In this document: piece by piece, positions 1 to 13,500 of the stretch
Layout of the letters: every line of letters starts with the position of its first letter
How positions within the stretch are numbered: the first letter of the stretch is position 1
NCBI RefSeq assembly: GCF_047495875.1
Contig: NC_092497.1
Coordinates: forward strand, 57,342,977-57,406,976
Reading direction: 5' to 3'
Length of the DNA stretch: 64,000 bases
From: Pithys albifrons albifrons
Taxonomy: Eukaryota; Chordata; Aves; Passeriformes; Thamnophilidae
The notes under the pieces: generated by a model
What the model was told of the DNA's origin: nothing
The model's input: only the letters and a program-made list of their open reading frames with translations
The model's database searches: none
Position numbers and translations under genes: made by a program

Positions 1-363
1 TGCCATGCTGCTGCTCATGGCAGCCCCCAGACTCTGCTGGTGTCTGAGTTGTACCTCCCCAGATGCAGGACTTTGCACTTCCACTTACTGAATTTCATGA
101 GGTTTCTCTCAGCCTCTTTCTCCAGCCTGTCCAGGTCCCTTTGGATGGCAGCACAACCCTCTGGTGTATCAATCACTTGTCCTAGTTTGGTGTCATCTGC
201 AAATTTGCTGAGGGTGCACCTGACCTATCCTCCAGGTCCTTAATGAATGTTTTGAAGAGGATGGGAGCCAATACTGATTCCTGGGCTACACCACTTGTTG
301 CCATCCTCCAATAAGACAACCTCATAGCCGGTGTTGAATCCATCTCTCTGCTCATCCAGCCCA
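1..363 (-). mobile_element. CR1 LINE fragment, 3' region, continues outside window
   Basis: The plus strand carries the reverse complement of typical avian CR1 sequence: GGTGTCATCTGCAAATTTGC, GAGGGTGCACCTGACC, then a stretch about a further insertion partner and CTGGGCTACACCACTTG. These are standard landmarks of the CR1 ORF2 end and 3' region. It lies in a PAM intron and is cut by the window edge. Confidence 0.9.
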
Positions 364-3300
364 ACCATTGTGAGCTGGGTGTAGCGAAATTTGTATTTTA
401 TTGAGACATTGAGATATTTGTGATCTGAGATTTTGGGACATTATTTTCAGTATTTACTTATATTTCATGTTGTATTTTTGTTTTAAACCTGAAATGCCTT
501 GTTCAGACACCTTTGAGATGCAGGTATTCTTACTTTCACTCTGTAAGAGTGGAGTTTTTGGGTTAGGGCCTTTCTGGTCATCAAGAACAAAAACTGTGTG
601 GGTTGTCATTCTTGTGGAACTCATCTGTGGTACATCACTTTGTAGAATTTAAAGGAGAATGTGAAGATCATCACGGGCTTAGTGATAATGAAAATGCTGG
701 ACTTGACAGGAGAAAGAGGAAGGAAGTAAACTGAGTAACAACAAAAAATCAAGGGAGGAATATGCATTACAGGAATAGTTTGAGCCATGCCAAGATATAT
801 GCAGCATAATGGCAATACTGTTAGAGAAGGAGGAGGAGGGAATAAACTGAGTGTGCCAGCACTGTTTAAGTAAAGCATATGTACAAATGCACACAAGTTG
901 AAAGATTTGATTTTCATGAGGAAGTTTAGTTGGACGCTTACAACCCATGGGATTCTTTGCCTGCTAAAACCCTGAATAATTAAAGTTACAAACCTCTAAA
1001 GAGAGCATATTTATCAAGAACCTGCTCTTCATTATTGCTTGGGGAAAAAGAGAGTTCTCACTGTTCATTTTTACTCTTAAGTATAACATATGAAAATGTA
1101 GTTATTTAAAAAAAAGAAGAAACAAATGAGACCAGTAACATTCACTGCACATTAGCTGAGTATGTGTTTGGAAATTGTTATTAGTACTTGGCTTGTTGGT
1201 CAAAGCTTCTTCTCAAAAAATCCGCTTGCCAAGTTACAGAAACTACACTGAAATAAATTATCACCTGAAATTTAAGTCATAATTTTATACCCCCAGAATG
1301 CCCCCTGCAGTAGTCTTCCTTATTTTTTCCTAGAATATCTGTGCAGGAATTAAAAATGTCATAGTATAAGCCTGCAAAATAATGAACATTTAAGGAGTGA
1401 GAATTGATAGGACTGTAATGTAGGGGATGATTCTAGTGTCAAGTGCAGTTTCAGAAGGTAATGAGTATGACAGAATGCCCTCCATTTTATTTAAGTGCCT
1501 TTTACTTGGTAGTCTACAATCTTATTTTTAAAGTAAAAATAAAATCTTATCTTTTCTGCCATCTGTGAAAAAAAATGTTTTTAACGTAGCCTACCTGTGA
1601 AAATTCCAGCAGAGAAAAACATAACTTAAATCTAATAATTTAAATGTTCAAAAACTTGATAGTGGTGTTCAAAGATATTCAGTGCATAATCTTCAATTAT
1701 TTTTACAGGTATTCTTAAGTTTCAGGGGTGACCTAAAGGTATTTTTGTTCTCTGAATGAGATGTCTGATGATAGCCAGAGGTAGTCAAAGCACAAGAAAG
1801 CACAAGAATATTGTCATTACAGTTTGTATGTCAGCACATACAGTTGTTGCAATTCAGAAGTCAAATGATGAAATAGACTCAATTTGTTACTCTTTCAGTA
1901 GTACATCAGAGATTCTGAAGCATTTTTCAGAGTTTACTCTTCTGGATTACAACTAATTGCAAGTGTAAAATATTTGACTTGAAGTAATTATTTGTGTATT
2001 AGCACCTGATTCTAATTCCTGTCAGTTTTGGGGGGGGAAATGCCATAGTTAAAATCTGTCCACTCTCATGTTCAACTCTTTCTAAAAAGAATATTTCTTC
2101 ATTTTATTAACCAGGTATTAAACTCACTCTTGATTCTATGCCTTCTTGGCTATAATCCTGAGCTACAATTTCATATTTGGATAAGCACTTCTTGCTCAGA
2201 TATCAAAATAAATCTTATTGTGCCTTGTCTAAAGGAAACATAATAAATAATCTCGAAAACCAAAAATACATTCTACAAAAGAGAGGTATCTGCAAAGAGC
2301 CATCTGAGAAAAATATTGCTTTTTTTTTACACTTTCTTCATATTTTATATTGCAAAAGCAAAAATTATTTTTGTTTGGAGTAATGTCTGGTAGTGGATAC
2401 AGTTATATAAAAAGTTGTCAGAAATTCATCTGCCTCTTTTATGTATTCCTAAGTGTTTAGAGTTCTGATTCAAATCAGAGTAAATCCAGCCATCTTTAGG
2501 TTCATAAAGGGCTTTGAACTTGGGCTGTAAGGAAATGCAATGCAGTTGTCATCACCCTGTTCTTGTTTCATTGTTCCATGTAAGTGCCTTCAGGTCTCAG
2601 TTTAATAAAAATGTGGGGTTTTTTCCCCTAATCCCCAGAATTCTTTGTTTTTCTTCCCTTCGTATAAAAAAGACGAAAGTTGTTTCTAACCTGCTATACT
2701 ATTATCTTAGTCCTTTCCAACACACATGAGAATATAATTGTTATCCCCAAGGATCAAAGTGTTTAGAAGTTATCAATGATAATGTCTTTTAATTTGCTCT
2801 TTACAGAAGATTTTCACATTCTGTTACCTCTGCGTGTGCAAATACTGCATTGTTTGAAGCAATTTATAATTGTCAGGATGCTTGGAGCAAAGTTATGGGG
2901 AATTCTCTGATTTTTGTTCAGCTTCAGCTCTTTATTCATTCCCTTTCTTGTTCTCTCCCTTTTTTGCACAAGGAACAGTATCTGCATTCTCAGCTCCTTC
3001 TCTTAACACCCATTTTTTCACTGAGAATAAATGTATTTCTCCCTGCTATCATTCCCTACAAGAGTTACGTTGCCCACATTACATATACTGACATGGATGT
3101 ACCTGTTTTTGTGAGGGTTGTGTGGGGCTCTTGGTGTTATGTTAGTTTTTGGGGTTTTTTGGTTTGGAAGAATAAATAGTTTAGATCACCAAGCTGTCAG
3201 ATGTCTTAAAAATATCTGTTTCCTCCTGTGAGTTGTACATTGTCACTGAGCTGTGGCCTTATTTTGAGCATCAAGTTCAGTGTGCTTCCCTTTGATAATC

Positions 3301-6300
3301 GTTTGAATATCCTCGTGGCTTGAATAAGATTAATTTGTGTATTCGCAGATATTGGTGGCTATGACATGTTATGATATCCTTTTAGCAAATCGTCTGTGAC
3401 CCTTGTGAGATATTCATCTGTTAAAAAATTTACATTGAGTCAGTATCAACAATTGTTTGTCTCCTTTCTGTTTGGAAAGTAAGTTGTGAAAATGTCACTT
3501 GAGGACACTGTGTTTTGTTTTTCACAAACTAAATAGAGGTAGAGTTTCATTCTGCATGTTACTGGAGTTTTAAAAAGAGTTTTGCTGAATTGATTTTGGA
3601 TGAGCAACAGATTGGCAAGTGCAAGCACCTTCACTTTCATGGAAAAACAAAATTGAACTCCTTTTATCTATGAAATACTGGATGTCAATAATGAATGTAA
3701 CATATTGAATTTGTCTCATTCTTTGCCAGGACTTCAAGTTCATTTTTGTGCTGCATGTCTTTGCTTTTTAAATATAACTTGTACAAGTTACTTCCCCATG
3801 GGCATTATTTTTGACTTTGGAATTGCCTTGCTTGGAGGTTGTGCTTACCCTTGAGGCTACTTCTTTTCTCTGATGAGGCAAAGCCGATTCTGAGACTGTA
3901 TGTGGAGATTCTGGTACAAATCAAAGGCTGACTTTGAAATCACAGGAGAGTTTGGAGCTTCATAAAAAGCACCACTCTGTTGCAGTGAAAGCTTTTAAGT
4001 ATTCCAGTCGCCATGTATGAGTGCTGTACTGTTCCTGTGAAATACTAGAAATAAAGCAATGAAGAAGCTGAATAAATAGTTTAAGCAGAGTGCTCAATAA
4101 TTTATAATCTGTGTATCCAGAGTGCAAAGAAAACAGGTGTTGAAGAGTATTTGTTTTTATGAGTAAAAAATAAAAACTTGTAATTTTAAGCTTCTTGAGA
4201 GCTGTAGAACTCTCAGTGGCTGTGACAGATTATCATGCATGTAAATAAAGACTTCAGGACTGTTAATCTGGATAGACAGATTAGCAGGAAGCTTGTCAGA
4301 CTCGGATTGCAAGCCCTTTCAAAAACAGCTTACAGAATGAGAGTGTTTCTCTTCAGCATAATTTACCTTTGCTGCAGGTGTGAGGAGTATTTCATTGGAC
4401 AAACTGTTGAGTATTTCTAGTCTTTGAGATATTTCTCCTAGAAAATTTCACAAACAGGAGTAGCATAGGGGATTCTTTGTAACTAATTTAAACATTTATT
4501 GGTAGTTAAACTTGGAATGATCATTGCAGTGTTGTCATGTTTGATTTTTAATAATGATATATTTAAAATCTGAAGACAGTTTAACACGGACCACTGATTT
4601 TATTTGACAGAGGTATTGAAAGCTCAGTTGGTTAAAACTTGGTTGTAGTAATGCCAAGGTCATGGGTGGACCATTGACTGAAGAGTTGGACTTGATGATC
4701 CTTGTGGGTCCCTTCCAACTCAGAATAATCTGTGATTCTGTGAAAAACAGGGAATATTTGATTGTGTTATATTTGCACCCAACACAAAAGGCAATCATAA
4801 GCACAACTTCTGGTTTCATTTGAGTTGGAAACTCTGCCTGGGCAATTGTCTTTCATTTGAACCTGTTTCTGAGTTATGTAAAAATGCATTTTTCCAGACT
4901 GCCATGTGGCAAATGGTAACTGATACCTTCTTTATGCCAGAGCAGTGCATATTTACAGAATAGCTGAAACAACAAAATCAAAGGAGTTAGATAGGCTGGA
5001 CTGACAGACTGCAAAAGACTAGATTTTGTTTGTGTTGTGCATTGTTCGGGATATTTTTGCTTAGTTCAGACAGTGAAGCTTGAAAAGAATCAGCACTGGG
5101 AGCTGGCATGACCTCACTGCAGTCGGCATTCCTGAGTGGAGGGTTCAGAGCTTTCGGTGTTTCGAGGGGGTGAGCTGCAGGGAAAGAGAAGCAAGTAAAC
5201 ATTTCCAGCATAGCTCTGTAGTTCTTAGGAAAATGTTTAGCTCAGTTATGGCCAAATGTAACTAAAAGCAAAGATATGAAGCAATTCAGGAATTCATTAA
5301 AACTCCAGACCGATGTATCCGTCGATTACTTTACTCCTAACACAGCCCTGCAGATCCAATACTTGTGCCAGATTTGTGTTTCTCCCAGTTCTGATTTAGA
5401 TGGTTGCCTTGTATAGTAGCAATAACAACTTTCCCACTAATTTTGAAATTGCTCTATGTAGATGAAAGTACTGAATAAAATTTTTTTCATACTCTGAAAA
5501 CTTAAATAGTGTTAAATTACCTTAATATTGCCTAACTGAAATATATTGGGTTTCTTTCCTTCCTCCTGCTGTGCTATTTTTAAGAGGCCTTAGGACATAG
5601 TAAAGATGAAACTTTTCAAACATGAGTCATATTTGGCACGTGACAGGTTTGGTTTTATTTTCTTGGCACAGTTTTACAGCAGTGTTCAGAAGACAGGATG
5701 GTGATGTGTTCAACTAAAATTCCAAAACTGAGAGACACAAAACTACTGATTGCATTTTAATTCTTTTAATTTTATTACTTTTAAGTAATAATATTCCCAG
5801 AGGAAGCAAGCATTTTCCAACTTCCATTGGAATTGGTTTAGTGCAGACTTTTTAGCAGTAAAACTTACAGAAACTGATTTCTGCAGCATCACCTGTGTTA
5901 TATGAATAGCCAGAACTTTAGCATAAAATTTAGTTCGAAACAAGGAGGGTGAGGCAAAAGAGACTTCACAAAGAACTTCATAGCAGCCACAGAGGTGTTG
6001 AAATTATAAGTGAAGCTGCTGGCAGTGAAGAGTAGAGGATGAACAGTATATAGATATCTTGAACGTTTTCTAATACCATTGTCAAGAATTTAGTTTCTCT
6101 TGAATGTTTCCCAGTGATTCCCCTACTTCTGACCTAATAGCTTAGTCTTTCTGATGCTTTTGGATTCTTGATTTGGCAATTTGGAAGAAACATTCATTAC
6201 TGTGATTGAAAACTGATGAATATTCTTGCCTGGTACCTATTCAATACAGCTACAGTAGTAGGTGGTTTTGATGGAAGAGCTACTGTTCTACTTTTTCTTT

Positions 6301-7545
6301 TCTGTGTACAGGGCAGACTTTCCCTTTTTATTGTTGTTTTCAAAGATTCAGCTTTTTAAATCCATAAGTGTTTGTTGGAGTGGGACAGAACCAGAGTAAC
6401 TGAGAATTTGCAGATGCCATGGTGAGCATGATGAGAACACAGTGAAATTGTGTTAGCAGCTGTTTCACTTGCATAACACCTGTATTAATTTATGCAACTA
6501 CACTGTGAATATATTGGAAACAAATTCTAGTAAATTAAAGTAGCAGTGGTGTTATAAAATAAACTGAATATTATCCCTTATAGTGAGATGGGGTGTGCCT
6601 GAAATAGCCAATGTTTGATGAACTGAACTGATACTTTTTAATCTGTAATGTCTTCCTAGTTTGTCCCACTCTGGTCGTAATCCTTTCTTCTGTTCAAATG
6701 CACTGCTGTTTCAGTTTGGAAATTCAGTTTTGGGGGGTGGGGAGATAAAACTATGTGAAGTTACCACTTGTCAGCAGATCCAAAGCTACTGTTCCCTTTC
6801 TTACCTGAAGCATATACTGTTAGAGGGTATTTTTCTCAGGATTTTCTGTTTACTTCCCTTGGAGTTAAATCCATCTTGTAATTACAGCCATTATTAGTGC
6901 AGACATAAGAAAAACAAATCTTCTTAAAAAAGAACAAAGATTGAACTCCCAGATCAGTAACTAAAATTGAGTAACTATCAAGATGTTTGTATGTTTAAAT
7001 TTAAATATCAAACATATCAGATAATGATGATACAGTACATTAACAAATAAATTAGCTATTTTTACTTGCCTTCTTGGATATCCAATGTAAAACTGAATTT
7101 CTGTCTGTATTGGTATCTCAAGTTCATCTCTTTATTACAAGGATTTCTGGCAGCTGCATTATTAATGGCTAAAATCATCACATTTCAGAAATTTTTCATT
7201 TTTCTAACTCTTAAACAACCTCTTCTACTACTGTAAACATGGTACTGTTTCATCTCCCAGATGGTTCATGAAGATCCAGAATTTCTAGTGCCAAAAAAGC
7301 AGTAAGTTTTTAATCCACCAAAGTTTTGCTCTGTGTTAGGATTTTGCTACAAATGCAGTACTGTGATGTTCAAGTTTGTGCAAATCTGAGTAATGTTTCT
7401 ATAGCATGAAGGTTTTACTGCAAACAGTAAGATTAAAAATTGTTCTGGCTTCTCCTATATTTTACACAGTGGAAGAATCTTAGTAATATATAATAATTTT
7501 CAGCAGTTCTGTTGCTAATGGTAAACTGTTTCACGATTTGTGCAG
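364..7545 (+). other. PAM intron, no exon recognised
   Basis: About 7.2 kb of AT-rich intron. It holds one SINE at 4619-4743 and short poly-purine or poly-T runs. I looked for the upstream PHM exon (CuA His of Q-V-H-Y-G) on the plus strand and did not find it. The 41-base segment at 7261-7301 has good splice-like edges but does not fit PAM. Confidence 0.6.
4619..4743 (+). mobile_element. tRNA-Ile-headed SINE with CR1-like tail (TguSINE1-like), internally deleted
   Basis: AGCTCAGTTGGTTAAAACTT matches the D-arm and box A side of tRNA-Ile, and TAATGCCAAGGTCATGGG its anticodon and variable side. The T-arm with box B is missing, so CATGGG runs directly into TGGACCATTG. The tail, CTTGTGGGTCCCTTCCAACT to CTGTGATTCTGTG, is a CR1-type 3' end. 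Two related copies are at 27521 and 41046. Confidence 0.85.
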
Positions 7546-7594
7546 ATAAACACAAGGACTGCTCTGGTGTAACTTTACACCTGACACATCAAAA
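7546..7594 (+). CDS. PAM: PAM exon, PHM domain
   Basis: This is the first PAM exon found in the window. It starts after TGTGCAG, ends before GTGAGT, and reads [16 protein letters not shown], matching the DCSGV region of PHM. The first codon is split (G supplied by the upstream exon) and the last codon ends after two bases. The vertebrate R-L-P before QPLIAG is replaced by H-Q-K across the junction with the next exon, with no change in length. The exon just upstream, which carries the third CuA histidine, was not found in 1-7545. Confidence 0.88.
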
Positions 7595-10500
7595 GTGAGT
7601 ATCTTTAAAAATACTTACCTATTATTTTTTCACTTGAAGAGAAGATATGGATTCGTTTGAAAACATGTGAAATAAAAGTAATACATACTTCACAATATTA
7701 CGAATTTTGAAATCATGTGTCATCTGTTGTTGTGGATGGGTCCAAAGGAGATCACACACACCAATATGGTGTTCAGGCAAATCCCAACTTTATTCAAATT
7801 AAACACCATATATAACCTGAGGTAACCCCGCCCTGGGCACAGCACATCTGACTCCATAGGCTGAGGTTAGAAACATGTACTTATAAGGTAAAGTCCGAAG
7901 CCCTTTCCGGGTGAGATGCTGGGCTTGTAGTTGTTTGACCTCTGAGTCCGATGTCACGTGGTTCTTCTGGACCCACTGGAGTCAGTGGGCAGCAACAATC
8001 TGTTGGCAAAAAAATTAATTTCTGCTAAGAAACTTTACCAAGTGATGCTATCAGTACTGAGCTAATGTAGCATAAGAGCTTCATATTTAGAGATCTGGAA
8101 CAAGAACAGCAATGAGGTAGATGGTAGCTCTGTCCTATTTCACATAATTTGCAGGAAATGCTTTAAAAATTGTAGCACTGTATGAAAATAAAGAAGGGAG
8201 AGGGAAGTGCTTCTCAGCTGTTCCAGCTGTAATGCAAGGTTTAGAAATCAGTGCTGTTAAATGGTGTTGTATATCATGCCACTTGCAGTTGTGTTTTACA
8301 GAGGACTTGTTTACCAGAGCTTGGGTTTTGACTTGCAGGCAGCCTTTGATTGCTGGAATGTATCTGATGATGTCTGTGAACACGGTCATACCACCAGGCG
8401 AGAAAGGTGAGTCATCGCTCTACAAAGTGGTTATATAATTTCAGCATCTGCCTTGTATTTACTGCTTATTGCAGATGAAAATTTAGCTGAATTCTAGATG
8501 GGCAAATTAATTCCTGAATTAAACAAATGATGACAAAAATAATTATGTAGAGGATTGTATCATATTTCCTGATGACTACATCAATAAAGGCAATCGATGC
8601 TGTAGAAACAGAATATTGTACAAAGCAGTAATGATCTGTGCAACTCTGAAGTTTCTAGGGTTCCTAAGAGTATTTATTTGATTTCTTTTCATCTTCATGT
8701 TATACAGAAAAAAGTTCTACCTATTTTCTAATTCCTTGTTTCCCCCCTAAAAAGCCATAAAGTATTTTGGGCTCTTCTTCATCTGTATTTGTCATTCATG
8801 ATACTTGTGATTCTACCAAGAGTTCGGTTTTAGTGAATGAATTTCAACTATTAAGGGGCTGCTGTTTAAAAATTTATTCATATGTTCCTGGTTGGTTAAA
8901 AGGTCAAAATGCTGAAAAAAAACATTGTAAAAGAAAGTTTTCAAGCAGTTTGTATTGAGAATCCTACTCAGTGGATTTTATTTGAAACTCAGCTTGGATA
9001 GTCCCAATATCCCTTTTTCAGGCTAGCATGGATTGTTCTGTTCTAAGTTGAGCACTGACTTTACACTTTCCTCTGCTATACAGAATTTTAAATTGGGGCA
9101 CTGAGAACCACCATTTGTCTCATTTACAGTTTTCTGACTGAATCAGATGAGATGGTCAAATGCTCAGCTGTCTCCAAGTGTTTAGTGATCAGAAATTTGA
9201 AACATTTTTAAGTTTGAAATGGAACTTGAGATATTTACTTTTCAGTGTAAAAACACATCAAATTAATTCCCCAGAACCCCTAAAATATTTGATCAATGCA
9301 GGAGTTTAATTTTTCAATTAGAGGAGTGAGGGGAAGGGGCAAACAAACAGTTCTGTCCCTGTTGATAGCTGCCTTCTCATGTTCGGCCATATTTACAGTT
9401 CCTAAGTGGAGCATGAGGTCTGTTACAACAGGAGAAATGCAGATACCTCTCAGACAGGCACCAACAGAGAGATTTTTCTGTAGGTTCTTCCACAGCTATT
9501 GCTACTGCACCTAACACAAGTTGTGCAGCACTTCTCTGCCAAAGTCTGTGTCTAACCTTACATCTCTAGGTCTGGGCCTTGAAAATCAAACCTTCCTTGT
9601 TATTGTATCTTAATTTTCTCTTTTCTGTATAAATATATATAGTTAGTTTAAGCATAAACTTAGTTTGAGAGGGTTTTTTTTCCCTTTCTCTCTTTTCTCA
9701 GTGAGGAGAGCGAGGCTCTGATTTGGTGTTGAGCAGTTGGCATTTTGCCAGCTCAAACCAAGACAAGAATAATAGTAGTGGATTTCAATTTTCCCTTGAA
9801 AGTTTATATGTTTAAGTGTCCATCACAATAGTCTGTAAGCACACATGTTGCTTTATTTTGTTAAATAGCAGTAGTGTACACTGGAAAAAATACATCTGGC
9901 TTTCAGCCCAATTTTGTATGTATGTCATCACAGAAAGTAATTTCCAACTGACCTTTACTATATTTTATTAGTTTTGCTTTGCAGATATCCCGAGATAGAC
10001 ATTGTAGAAGTATAAGATATTATCTTTTATCTTTTGAAATTGGCTGTTTTCCAGTGTAGGTGTACTTTTTGCAACCCATGCTTAATGAAGTACAGTAATT
10101 TAACTTTTCTCTGTTTGATAAATAATGTGTTTATTTTGTGTCATTGTTTATTGCTGTCGTATTTTAACAGTGGTTGATGCAGACATTGCCTGCCATTACA
10201 AGAGGTTTCCAATGCACCTTTTTGCCTACAGAGTTCATACACACAGACTAGGTAAGGGTTTTACTGCAGCGTAGAAATATCAAATACTTAACAGGAAAAT
10301 GCTAACCCTGGAACACATTTAGGTGTGTCTCTTGTTCATGTGCATATTGGTGTCTTACAGGTAAAGTAGTGAGTGGGTACAGGGTGAGAAATGGTCAATG
10401 GACGTTGATTGGTAGACAGAGCCCTCTGCTACCACAGGTTGGTTGTTTTTCACTATTCTAAGTGTAAATTTTAATTACCCTTATTGAAACTGAGAAGCAG

Positions 10501-13500
10501 AATTGGAAGTCACATGCCCACAGATTTGCATCCTGGTGTTTCCACATGGTGTTGTGCCACTGGAAGTGAATATTGCCAAGTGTTCCCACAATTAGATTGT
10601 GATGCAAAAACCATTCCTCATGTATGGCACTGGAGTTCTCATCAGTGCATATTGACATAGATAATATGAAAGAGTTCCACTGATTGTGGTGAATCATGCC
10701 CTCTTTCAGGCTTTCTACCCAGTGGAGCATCCGGTGGATGTGAGCTATGATGACATCCTGGCAGCCAGATGTGTGTTCAGTGGGGAAGGCAGAACTACAG
10801 AGACACATATAGGGTAAATTTTATCTATTTGCTCCATTTCCTGACTACTGTTTTCCAGGGTGTTGGTTATCTGTAGAAATGTGTTTACTTCTTGTCTTCT
10901 TCCAAGGTAATTCTAAGAAACATTTTCTGCCAGAATGTTCTGTTTTGCTGCCTAGTCCATTTAAGATTTAACTCTGCACAGTGTTCATTGACTTTACTTA
11001 TGTGAATATTCACTTTGCTAAAGTATTCAGAACATTTCTCAAGTGGAGCTTTGCTGCCAGACACCTTACTCAGATGTTGGGCTGATTTGCACTTGGAGAA
11101 GGATACAGAATATCAATTCTGGAAAATGCATTTTTATGAAGGTGACATTATTGACTGTTTATAATGAAATAATAAAACTTCACAGTTTCTCTGCATTAAT
11201 TTGGAAAGAAAATTTATAGAAGCTGATAAAATTCTGATAGTTTGAACTACTATAAGGTCTAACCTTAAAAGTGTGGAATAATACATCACTTACTCTTTTT
11301 CAATATAAAACTCTACAGGCTTTTATGAAAGTCAATTAAACCAGAAATTACTAATAATGATAAATAGTAAAATCTGAACTGTGTTAGTCAGTGATGCTGT
11401 ACAGCTGCATGTGACAGACACAGCCCTATAGGATCAGGTTGACAAATACAGATGTCAAAGTAGATGTAATGTTGATATTCTCTAAACTGGCTCTGGTTCT
11501 TTGAACCATAGTTTACTGCATATGTAGAGGCACTCAGCAGTAGGACAAGGGGGCATGGGCTCAAGCTCTGCCAGGGGAAATTGAAGTTGGAGATCAGAAT
11601 GAAATTCTTTGCAGAGAGAGTGCTCAGGCATTGGAATGGGCTGCCCAGAGAGGGGGTGGATTCCCCATCCCTGGAGGTTTTAAACTGAGCTTGGCCATGG
11701 CACTGAGTGCCATGATCTGGTAAAGGGACTGGAGTTGGACCAAGGGTTGGACTTGATGATCTCAGAGGGCTTTTCCAGCCCAATTGATTCTATGATTCTA
11801 TGATTTCCTCTGCAGAAATCTCTCCATTCTGGGAGGATGTGCTGCAGCATCCTAAGGAAAGAGATTTTTAGTGCCCTGATTGCACCTCGGTGGAGGGATA
11901 AGGATTCAACATGGCTTTATCAGCTTTCCTTGGATATTTAAAACACTGATGAATAACAATAGAAGCAAACTGAGTTGAGGAGAGGTTTTTACAAATGTTC
12001 TAACACCAAAAAATATATCTAAAACCTTAATTCTGATCTTCTGTTTGCAAGTTTGAAAAGTTTCTGTTAGTTCCTGTAACTTCAAAATGTAGTTCCTGTT
12101 TGCTGAATAGCCTTACAGGTTAAGAAACAGTCTTAGGACAATTAGGGTATTTTCTTTCAATATACTAGTATGCTTTTAATGGAGAAACTCTGTCCTTTCT
12201 GTTACAGTTGTTGTTGTTGTTGTTGTTATGATTATTATTATTACTATGTCATTGTATTATTATATCACGTATAAATATCTATTGTATGAATAATATTTAT
12301 TAGTATTATTAGTAGTTTTGTTACTACTATTATCCAATATTATTTATTTACTATTATTTAGTAGTATTATGTTGTATCACAAGTTTTACTTCATTCTCTC
12401 TTGGGTGGGCAGGAGTGGAGCTGTGTGGTTCTTAGTTGCCCCCTTAAACCACCACCAAAGCTTAGACACAGCAACATGTGTCAGGTGAACCAGATTCCAT
12501 GTGGTTTCCACATCCCCTTTTCCATTGGAGTTTTAAAAAGAAAGCAATTATAGTGACAAATATTGGAGGTCCAGCAGTGAAGTTAATGCTTCCTAAGAGC
12601 TTAAGCAGAGCTTGCCCAGTCAGAGTCTCGTTTTTGTGGTCTCCAAGGGATGCTAAACTTCCAATGCATGGAAAAATACCAATTCGCCTTTCGAAACGTT
12701 CCCCCCTCTCCCTCTGGCTTGTGTCATTATTGTTGCTATGGTGAATAAATGAATGCTGCAGGATGCTGCTGGAAAAGTCAGCGCTGACGTCTTTGCAAAC
12801 AGCTAATAGGCCACCCCTGTATCTCTTTTATGAGTGTGGGGTCACTGGTTAATTGTGAAAGCTAATTAAAAAAATCTCAGTGTAAAGCCCTGCATTTTGT
12901 GAACTTTTAAAGAAAAGTTCTAGTTTATTCCATTGTCAGGATTGTAGGTTGAAATAAAAGGTATAAACTCCTATGGCAGAGGAAACAACAGGAACAGATT
13001 ACAGTTAAAAAGAGGCCCTGTATTGTCTGCTCCACAAAGTAATAATTTTCAGAAAAAAATCTTTCTTTTACCAGCTGTTTTTTCTGTTGAAGACAGGATT
13101 ATGTAGCAGTACAGAAGAGCCTCTGCTGTTTCAAGTACATGCACAACATTTATCTAAGAACAGAATTTTGCTGGTATTTAATCATTCCCCTTGCACTCAT
13201 GTTTTTGTTACAGAAGCTTATGAACAAGTCATTCTCAAGATGAAACAGTGCTATATTCTCTTTAAAAGACAGTTATGGTGTAAAATACGTAATGAAATTA
13301 AGTTTTGCTGCATTAGAACCAGTGACTGGACAATAAATGGATGCACTTGAACATTTTGGAGGAGGCAGGAGAAGATTTGTCATAGAAAATAGGCACTGAA
13401 ATGAAACATAGATGTTATTTGCAAGAATTTCAAATTACATTTGCCCCAAATTGACAGAGAAGTATGTGAATAATGACATAATGAATGATGCAGTTCTGTT

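Noticed and set aside
4619..4690. A possible tRNA-Ile gene
   Set aside because: The acceptor stem and T-arm are missing and the sequence runs into a CR1-type tail, so it is a SINE. The same holds for 27521 and 41046.
7261..7301. A 41-base segment after CTCCCAG and before GTAAGT that looks like an exon
   Set aside because: Its translation does not match PAM and its last base gives the wrong first codon for the exon at 7546, where vertebrate PAM has Asp. It is treated as a chance splice-like pair.
11388..11783. A 131-codon minus-strand open frame
   Set aside because: Most of it is the complement of the CR1 at 11525-11805; no conserved protein features.
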